Assembly (NCBI GenBank): GCA_021784615.1
Contig: JAJYHU010000223.1
Coordinates: forward strand, 1 to 6,586
Reading direction: 5' to 3'
Source of the DNA: Acidobacteriota bacterium
Lineage (GTDB): Bacteria > Acidobacteriota > Terriglobia > UBA7540
Length of the DNA stretch: 6,586 bases
Positions 1-4,096 of the stretch are shown here, in pieces (positions within the stretch are counted from its first letter, which is position 1; each line of letters begins with the position of its first letter). The position numbers and the translations under genes were made by a program. Under the pieces are notes generated by a model. It saw only the letters and a list, made by a program, of their open reading frames with translations, was not told where the DNA came from and did no database searches.

Positions 1-97
1 CGATCTTGAGGTAGGTCAGAACTTTTTCAACCTGGCTATCGGAAAGATCAAGTTCGTAGGGTTTCAGTAATTTGTGCACCGCGCGACTGGACAACAT
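1..97 (-). CDS. rsmG: 16S rRNA (guanine-N7) methyltransferase RsmG, N-terminal fragment cut by window edge
   Basis: RsmG (GidB) is a cytoplasmic SAM-dependent enzyme that methylates a guanine in the 530 loop of 16S rRNA. Only 32 codons are visible. They read MLSSRAVHKLLKPYELDL then SDSQVEKVLTYLKI, which fits the RsmG N-terminal pattern: LL-x-PY, then L-S-x-x-Q, then a helix ending YL just before the missing K-W-N-x-x-x-N-L-T segment. The ATG at 97 is chosen because a promoter -10 box ends 8 nt before it. An in-frame TTG at 128-130 would lie inside the promoter spacer. No Shine-Dalgarno is seen. A parS site lies about 100 bp upstream, and rsmG is classically next to parA-parB, which supports the call. 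The SAM-binding domain is outside the window, so the identification rests on a short stretch. Confidence 0.72.
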   Translation of the reverse strand, partial: MLSSRAVHKLLKPYELDLSDSQVEKVLTYLKI

Positions 98-105
98 GCC
101 ACGAT

Positions 106-134
106 ATTTTAGAATCCCGCCCTTAAACAATCAA
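106..134 (-). promoter_or_regulatory. Sigma70-type promoter of rsmG, probably giving a leaderless mRNA
   Basis: Read on the minus strand, a -35 box TTGATT (129-134; 4 of 6 matches to TTGACA) is followed by exactly 17 bp and a -10 box TAAAAT (106-111; 5 of 6 matches to TATAAT). Only 8 nt separate the -10 box from the rsmG ATG at 97, so the expected transcription start falls on or just before the start codon. The absence of a Shine-Dalgarno agrees with leaderless translation. Confidence 0.5.
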
Positions 135-158
135 TGAAAAGCGGAGAAGGGCTGTGAG

Positions 159-176
159 GCCATTGCCAAAAATGGC
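159..176. repeat. Short inverted repeat (6-bp stem, 6-nt loop)
   Basis: GCCATT (159-164) and AATGGC (171-176) are perfect reverse complements around the loop GCCAAA. It lies between the rsmG promoter and the parS site. No T-run follows on either strand, so it is not an obvious terminator. It could be an operator half-pair or chance. Confidence 0.35.
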
Positions 177-194
177 GGAACAGGCGAGTTCAGG

Positions 195-216
195 CAAGGT
201 TCCACGTGAAACCTTG
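195..216. promoter_or_regulatory. parS centromere-like site (ParB/Spo0J binding)
   Basis: The 16-bp core at 198-213, GGTTCCACGTGAAACC, matches the conserved bacterial parS TGTTCCACGTGAAACA at 14 of 16 positions and differs only at the two outermost bases. The palindrome extends beyond the core to 195-216, with 10 of 11 pairs complementary. The one unpaired position (202/209) is the same asymmetric C/A position as in the classical Bacillus site. ParB loads at such sites, spreads on DNA and, with ParA, segregates the origin region. The neighbouring rsmG, normally linked to parAB, fits. That this site is bound in vivo is inference. Confidence 0.85.
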
Positions 217-244
217 GGCAGCACCCCGGCAAGAATGGGGTTGA

Positions 245-260
245 GCGGACTGCTGTCCGC
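245..260. repeat. GC-rich hairpin on the other side of parS
   Basis: GCGGAC (245-250) and GTCCGC (255-260) form a perfect 6-bp stem closed by the tetraloop TGCT. It lies about 30 bp from the parS palindrome. No poly-T follows in either direction, so a terminator role is unsupported. Confidence 0.4.
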
Positions 261-442
261 GCACAGCCGTATCCTATCCCCACAGGCAAAGCTATGTTTG
301 CTTTAAAGATCATCTAAATAATCAATAATATGATAAATACAGTATTATTATTAATACAATGCTTCCAGCCGTTCGAATTCCGTCACCTGCGTGATGCTTT
401 TTCACATCCTCCAAAATGCGGCCAAGCGTGTTAGTCTAGTGC

Positions 443-449
443 GAAGAGG
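443..449 (+). promoter_or_regulatory. Shine-Dalgarno deciding the subunit III start
   Basis: GAAGAGG lies 7 nt before the ATG at 457. The in-frame upstream starts, GTG 391 and ATG 394, have no comparable purine-rich element, so 457 is preferred. Confidence 0.6.
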
Positions 450-456
450 CAACGGC

Positions 457-1137
457 ATGGACTCTACGGTCTTAACACCGCCAGCATCAAAACGCGGACA
501 CGGGGGCTACCCTCCGCCAGGAAAAGGAAACGATGGTCCGGGCCGCTCGGGTGGTTCAAACGGAGGCGGCCGCGGCCAGCCGTCGCAGGGGTCGCTTCCC
601 CCGGGAGCGTATCGCATTGCGATTTGGATCGGGATCGTCTCGATCTCAGTGTTATTCCTGGCGCTGACAGCCGCCATGATGGTGCGCGCGGAGATATCGG
701 CCGAATGGGTGCACACCAAAATTCCGTCGATCCTCTATTTCAACACTCTGGTTCTGGCCCTGAGCAGCCTGACGCTGGAGCTTTCGCGAAGGGCCCTCCG
801 CAAGGAAGCGGGACAACGATTTATCGGATGGTTGTTAACTACGACGGCGCTCGGAATCACTTTCATCGCCTGCCAGCTTTTCGCCTGGAGGGAACTGGCT
901 GCACGCGGGATCTACGTCACAACGAACCCCAGCAGTTCCTTTTTCTACGTGCTTACGGCGGCGCACGGAATACACCTGCTGGGGGGAATCCTCGCTTTGT
1001 TTTACCTTGTGCTGCGATCCCGAAAGATTATCGCGATTCCCCCCAAACGCATTGCCGTGCATATAACGGCCATTTACTGGCATTTTATGGACGTTCTTTG
1101 GATTTATATTTTAATCCTGCTGAAGGTGAAGCTTTAA
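457..1137 (+). CDS. coxC: Heme-copper (cytochrome c) oxidase subunit III, five-helix form
   Basis: This is a structural membrane subunit of a heme-copper terminal oxidase that stabilises the catalytic subunit I. The protein is 226 aa from ATG 457. Residues 1-50 form a hydrophilic tail very rich in Gly and Pro. Five hydrophobic helices follow at about 52-76, 91-112, 122-145, 161-187 and 201-222, as in bacterial short subunit III. Helix 4 carries HGIHLLGG (170-177) and helix 5 carries YWHFMDVLW (207-215), the two family signatures. Starting at GTG 391 would add 22 residues. Subunits I and II are not next to it; heme O synthase follows after a 468-bp gap. The class (cytochrome c or quinol oxidase) cannot be told from this subunit alone. 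The symbol could equally be ctaE. Confidence 0.85.
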   Translation: MDSTVLTPPASKRGHGGYPPPGKGNDGPGRSGGSNGGGRGQPSQGSLPPGAYRIAIWIGIVSISVLFLALTAAMMVRAEISAEWVHTKIPSILYFNTLVLALSSLTLELSRRALRKEAGQRFIGWLLTTTALGITFIACQLFAWRELAARGIYVTTNPSSSFFYVLTAAHGIHLLGGILALFYLVLRSRKIIAIPPKRIAVHITAIYWHFMDVLWIYILILLKVKL

Positions 1138-1605
1138 CCTAAGCTGAAACTCTTCTGGGTGCGCCACCTTAAGGGAAAGCGCCGTTGCAACCTCCCAATG
1201 CCGGCCACGGCGGCAACCCTTGGCCAGGCTGCAAGGGATGTCTTTGCTAAGAAGAGACACCCAAGACGCCCAGAAAGTGGTAGAATAACTCGTTTCATTG
1301 CCTGTTGGTGGCGGGGGCTCGTTAGCAGGCTTGATCATTTTATGGGGCCAACGTTCCGCTTCCCGAGTGGACGTCCATACGCGACGCTCTAAAGGCTTTC
1401 GGCGCGGAATTCTGATTCACTCGATCCTGACTGCTCGATTTTTCACCGCGACCTGTTTGCTTTCCGAATGCGCATCTGCATTGTTGGGGGCAATGAGGGT
1501 TTGGTTGTCGCTCAGCGCCTGAACCCGGCGGAAGGGCTTTGGTGATTTCCTGGCGGCATGCCAAACAGAATTGGCATGCGGGGCATGGGCGAGGCAGTAC
1601 AGAAT
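1138..1605. other. Long gap between subunit III and heme O synthase
   Basis: I see no supported gene here. Short open frames exist on both strands, but none has a recognisable motif or a convincing start. A 6-bp inverted repeat CCCTTG (1217-1222) / CAAGGG (1232-1237) has a 9-nt loop and no T-run after it. An extended -10-like element TGGTAGAAT (1278-1286) lacks a matching -35. The last part (1556-1579) holds the ctaB hairpin. The gap could be a long 5' leader, or the place of a lost gene. Confidence 0.4.
1556..1579 (+). promoter_or_regulatory. 9-bp hairpin over the candidate start codons of ctaB
   Basis: GCATGCCAA (1556-1564) and TTGGCATGC (1571-1579) are perfect reverse complements around the 6-nt loop ACAGAA. 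The two arms contain ATG 1558 and ATG 1576, both in frame with ctaB, while ATG 1585 and ATG 1606 lie downstream. It may be an operator, an mRNA hairpin affecting translation, or part of the coding sequence without a role. Confidence 0.5.
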
Positions 1606-2520
1606 ATGAAGGAACTTACCACCTCAGGGGTTATTCACAACAGCTTGCGTCAGGCCGTCGTTGCGAGGCTGCGGGACTATTGGGTCCTGACAAAGCCGGA
1701 AGTCAACTTGTTGGTTGTGATGAGCACTTTGGCGGGGTTTTACCTTGCCTGGCGCGGTCCTTTGAACGTTACTTTGCTGCTCAGCGCGCTCTTTGGAACT
1801 TTGCTGGTGGCGAGTGGAACTGGAACGCTGAATCAATATATGGAGCGGACCTCGGATTGCTCCATGCGGCGAACCGCGCGCCGGCCTCTGCCTGCGGCGC
1901 GTCTCTATCCCGCCGAGGCTTTGGTTTTTGGGATTTTGCTTTCCATCGGCGGAGGGGCGCTCCTTTGGTTTGAAGCGAACCCGCTGGCCAGCATTCTGGC
2001 GCTCCTGACCCTTGCAACTTATCTGCTGATTTACACTCCGCTCAAAAAGAAAACAGCCCTTTGCACGCTGATAGGCGCTTTTCCTGGCGCCATGCCGCCC
2101 TTGATCGGCTGGGCTGCGGCGCGCGGCAGTTTAAACGCGGAATCCCTGGTTCTATACGCCATCCTTTTCTTGTGGCAGTTCCCTCATTTTCTGGCGATTG
2201 CCTGGATGTACCGGGAAGATTACTCCCGGGCAGGGCTCCGGATGTTGCCTCCCGAAGATTTGGAGGGGCGGGTGACGAGCCGCCAAATCATTCTTTTCCT
2301 TACGACCTTGGTGTTGGTGAGCATGGTTCCAGCCCTGACGGGGCAGGCAGGAATGATCTATTTGCTGGGGGCTGTGGCGCTCGGTGGCTTTTTTCTGTTG
2401 CATGGAGCGCGCTTGGCCAGGAGCCGCACCAACGCACTGGCGCGACGTTTGGTGCTGGCTTCAGTCATCTACCTCCCTCTGATTTTCAGCCTGATGATGT
2501 TCGACAAAGGCTCACTGTAG
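1606..2520 (+). CDS. ctaB: Protoheme IX farnesyltransferase (heme O synthase)
   Basis: CtaB/CyoE is a UbiA-family membrane prenyltransferase that attaches a farnesyl group to heme B to give heme O, needed by heme-copper oxidases directly or as the heme A precursor. Counting from ATG 1606 (304 aa), the first prenyl-binding motif is N76-x3-E80-x3-D84, followed by MRRTARRPLP. The first Asp of the usual N-x3-D-x3-D is Glu here. Further signatures are YTPLKKKT (143-150), GAFPGAMPPLIGW (157-169), WQFPHFLAIAW (190-200) and REDYSRAG (203-210) then MLP. About nine hydrophobic helices are visible. The frame is open to ATG 1558 (320 aa). I prefer 1606 because it has GAGG at 1591-1594, lies outside the start hairpin and gives the usual family length, but the start is uncertain. 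Confidence 0.93.
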   Translation: MKELTTSGVIHNSLRQAVVARLRDYWVLTKPEVNLLVVMSTLAGFYLAWRGPLNVTLLLSALFGTLLVASGTGTLNQYMERTSDCSMRRTARRPLPAARLYPAEALVFGILLSIGGGALLWFEANPLASILALLTLATYLLIYTPLKKKTALCTLIGAFPGAMPPLIGWAAARGSLNAESLVLYAILFLWQFPHFLAIAWMYREDYSRAGLRMLPPEDLEGRVTSRQIILFLTTLVLVSMVPALTGQAGMIYLLGAVALGGFFLLHGARLARSRTNALARRLVLASVIYLPLIFSLMMFDKGSL

Positions 2521-2613
2521 GCGGGCAGGCGAGGGCGTGTTCCTGCTCGGTCCTTATTCAACCCCTCTTGCTCAATCGGCCTTTGTGCGCGCCGGAAACG
2601 CGTCCCGGGATTT

Positions 2614-3036
2614 ATGCTTTCTCACTTTCCTGCCATTGAAGCCTGCCTGAATGCCGTGAGCGCAATACTCCTGTGCACGGGTTATGTTCTTATCCGCAAA
2701 AAGAAGATTCGCGCTCATAAGACGTGTATGCTCACGGCCTTTGGCGCGTCCATGCTGTTCCTGGTCTTCTATTTAACGGACCACTTTTTGCGCGGCATCG
2801 TCTATTTCCAGGGGCGCGGCGCCATCCGGACTTTTTACCTTGGACTCTTGGGCACGCATACGATTTTGGCGGTCGTGATTGTTCCTCTGGCTTTGATGAC
2901 GCTTTATCGCGCCTGGCGCCAGCGCTTTGCCCTCCATAAGCGAATCGCGCGCTGGACTCTGCCGATTTGGCTTTACGTTTCCGTTACGGGGGTCATCGTC
3001 TACTGGATGCTTTACCACCTTTATCCTTCAGCTTGA
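2614..3036 (+). CDS. DUF420 membrane protein, CtaM/YozB-type oxidase assembly factor
   Basis: The 140-aa protein has four hydrophobic helices at about 8-27, 38-56, 73-99 and 113-135. It shows the DUF420 pattern: FPAIEACLNA at the start, IRAHKTCML (32-40), FYLTDHF (52-58), GTHTILAVVIVPLALMTLYR (80-99) and HKRIARWTLPIWLYVS then TGV at 108-126. Four histidines (H35, H57, H82, H108) lie near helix ends. DUF420 includes S. aureus CtaM and B. subtilis YozB; CtaM is needed for active aa3-type oxidase. Placement 93 bp after ctaB supports a role in oxidase maturation, possibly heme or metal delivery, which is inference. The Shine-Dalgarno is weak (CGGGA only 3 nt before the ATG), so translation may depend on the upstream gene. 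Confidence 0.85.
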   Translation: MLSHFPAIEACLNAVSAILLCTGYVLIRKKKIRAHKTCMLTAFGASMLFLVFYLTDHFLRGIVYFQGRGAIRTFYLGLLGTHTILAVVIVPLALMTLYRAWRQRFALHKRIARWTLPIWLYVSVTGVIVYWMLYHLYPSA

Positions 3037-3245
3037 AAACAATAGCGGCAGAACGGGCCGAGTTTGAGGGATCCAGTTGACCCTAAAATTCCAAACTCCT
3101 GGACGTGATGTTCGTTATTCATTTCGCGCAAACGGCGATTTTGTGTTTCAATAAGGGTTGTTTTGCTGGGACTTGGCAGGCCGGACGCCAAGGTGTTGTC
3201 ATACGGTTTCAAATCCCTGAGTCAACACGCTGAGGCGAAAAAACG

Positions 3246-3680
3246 ATGAGTAACCTACTGGATTGGGCGCTGGTTTTTCACATATTGGGTATCGTTTTCT
3301 GGCTGGGCGGACTGCTGATCGAAACTCACTTGCTGGCGGCGGATACAGAAGCTTCCTCGGAAGAGACCCATCAAGTGCTTGGCCGCCTGGAAGCCAGCCT
3401 GTTCAAAGGGATCGCTCATCCCGGTGCGGCGATCGTCATCATTTCCGGATTTGTTATGATGACGACCAATCCGCATTATTACCTTAACGCGCCGTGGCTG
3501 CGGGTGAAGTTGGTCCTGGTGGCTGCCTTGGTGGTGCTGGACTTTATAACGTACAGGCGGATGCAGGCGTTCAGGGCGGGCCGATTAAAACTCCAGCGTA
3601 AGCAATGCATGGTTTTGCACGGCGCAATCGCGCTGGTGTTCATCATGATCCTGGTCATGGTGCTTATCCAACCGTTTTAG
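3246..3680 (+). CDS. Small HemJ-like (UPF0093/CopD-like) integral membrane protein
   Basis: The 144-aa protein has four hydrophobic helices at about 7-30, 57-75, 83-103 and 122-142. It resembles HemJ, the membrane protoporphyrinogen IX oxidase of many bacteria, in order and spacing. There is a His in helix 1 (H12) followed by FWLGGLL (18-24), then RLEASLFKGIAHPG (47-60), WLRVKL (84-89) and a C-terminal VLIQPF that matches the usual V-x-K-P-F ending. Length fits the family. ATG 3246 has GAGG at 3232-3235. The genes before it make and use heme, which fits a porphyrin or heme role. It could instead be a divergent CopD-type protein of unknown function. Activity is not shown, so I give no symbol. 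Confidence 0.6.
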   Translation: MSNLLDWALVFHILGIVFWLGGLLIETHLLAADTEASSEETHQVLGRLEASLFKGIAHPGAAIVIISGFVMMTTNPHYYLNAPWLRVKLVLVAALVVLDFITYRRMQAFRAGRLKLQRKQCMVLHGAIALVFIMILVMVLIQPF

Positions 3681-3689
3681 GATCAGCCG

Positions 3690-3770
3690 GGATCTCTTGC
3701 GATAAGGTTATGGGGCGGGACAGCCGAAAAGGTTGGCATTAAAATTCCTAAAGGGTGGGAGGATCTCTTG
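3690..3770. repeat. 10-bp direct repeat GGATCTCTTG before the CDGSH gene
   Basis: GGATCTCTTG occurs at 3690-3699 and again at 3761-3770, 71 bp apart. The second copy includes the end of the Shine-Dalgarno and the TTG start codon. It could come from a small duplication, could let ribosomes bind twice, or could be chance. Confidence 0.3.
3757..3762 (+). promoter_or_regulatory. Shine-Dalgarno supporting a TTG start
   Basis: GGGAGG lies 5 nt before the TTG at 3768. The reading frame has no internal ATG before its stop, so this element decides the unusual start codon. Confidence 0.65.
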
Positions 3771-4010
3771 GCAGCAGCGAAAATTACTGTCCGCAACAAC
3801 GGCTCTTTGCGTATCGAGGGCGATTTTGAAATCTGCGATTCCGAAGGCGCAGTTTTTGGTCTTGCCGGCCGCACGGTCATCGGCCTGTGCCGATGCGGGC
3901 ATTCGGAAAATAAGCCCTTTTGCGATGGAAGTCATAGAAAAGCCGCCTTCCAATCGGAGGTCAAGGCTCGCGAACTACCTCCGCCAGTGCCTAAGCCACC
4001 CTCAGCGTAG
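3768..4010 (+). CDS. CDGSH iron-sulfur domain protein
   Basis: CDGSH proteins bind a redox-active, labile [2Fe-2S] cluster through three Cys and one His. The 80-aa protein has CRCGHSENKPFCDGSH at 41-56, an exact match to C-x-C-x2-S-x3-P-x-C-D-G-S-H, with ligands C41, C43, C52 and H56. The N-terminal part (KITVRNNGSLRIEGDFEICD, 5-24) is the beta-rich segment seen in bacterial single-domain members. The Pro-rich C-terminus looks disordered. There is no signal peptide or membrane segment, so it should be cytoplasmic. It starts at TTG and follows the HemJ-like gene by 87 bp on the same strand. The physiological role is unknown; iron-sulfur transfer or redox sensing are the usual suggestions. Confidence 0.88.
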   Translation: MAAAKITVRNNGSLRIEGDFEICDSEGAVFGLAGRTVIGLCRCGHSENKPFCDGSHRKAAFQSEVKARELPPPVPKPPSA

Positions 4011-4068
4011 CGCCGCGCTCGTTACACGCTGCTTGTTCAATACCCCTCCGGATTTGGAAAACGGGTAT
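4003..4068. terminator. Inverted repeats in the convergent gap, possible weak bidirectional terminator
   Basis: Two structures lie between the convergent stops at 4010 and 4097. The first pairs CAGCGT (4003-4008) with ACGCTG (4026-4031) and encloses a small hairpin AGCG (4009-4012) / CGCT (4016-4019). The second pairs ATACCC (4040-4045) with GGGTAT (4063-4068) and has an inner TCC (4047-4049) / GGA (4056-4058). Neither has a proper T-run, so the terminator assignment rests mainly on position. Confidence 0.3.
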
Positions 4069-4096
4069 CCTGTCTTTCGCCGGGAATTCCTGCAGG

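Larger units (their letters stand above)
98..456. other. Divergent intergenic region between rsmG and oxidase subunit III
   Basis: No convincing gene is present in these 359 bases. A 60-codon minus-strand reading frame at 131-313 has no recognisable protein features and runs through the parS palindrome. The region holds the rsmG promoter, parS, two short hairpins and, at 311-360, a tract with only 7 G or C in 50 bases, the most AT-rich stretch noticed in the window. That tract contains -10-like hexamers on the plus strand (TATGAT at 329-334, TACAAT at 355-360) without a good -35 partner. It may carry the subunit III promoter or be a melting element. No DnaA box matching TTATNCACA was found here. 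Confidence 0.5.

Noticed and set aside
269..285. DnaA-box-like sequence (TATCCCCACA)
   Set aside because: Compared with TTATNCACA it has extra C residues inside the box, and no other copies cluster nearby, so an origin is not called.
131..313. 60-codon minus-strand frame upstream of rsmG
   Set aside because: No family resemblance, and it runs straight through the parS palindrome and the GC hairpin. It is better explained as non-coding.
624..1142. 172-codon plus-strand frame
   Set aside because: It overlaps the oxidase subunit III gene in another frame, and its translation lacks membrane helices or any known motif. It is a shadow of the real gene.
1123..1170. Possible terminator after oxidase subunit III (AAGGTG / CACCTT, with AGCTT / AAGCT inside)
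   Set aside because: The outer loop is long, the inner stem overlaps the stop codon and no T-run follows. Too weak to annotate.
2061..2639. 192-codon plus-strand frame
   Set aside because: It overlaps ctaB in another frame and its composition (Arg, Gly, Ser, Pro rich) is typical of out-of-frame GC-rich DNA.
3021..3212. 63-codon minus-strand frame between the DUF420 and HemJ-like genes
   Set aside because: It overlaps the end of the DUF420 gene, has no known motif apart from two nearby Cys, and shows no persuasive start. Left as non-coding.
3193..3228. Inverted repeat GTGTTG / CAACAC before the HemJ-like gene
   Set aside because: Six pairs with a 24-nt loop are expected by chance at this length, and no promoter boxes of good spacing accompany it.
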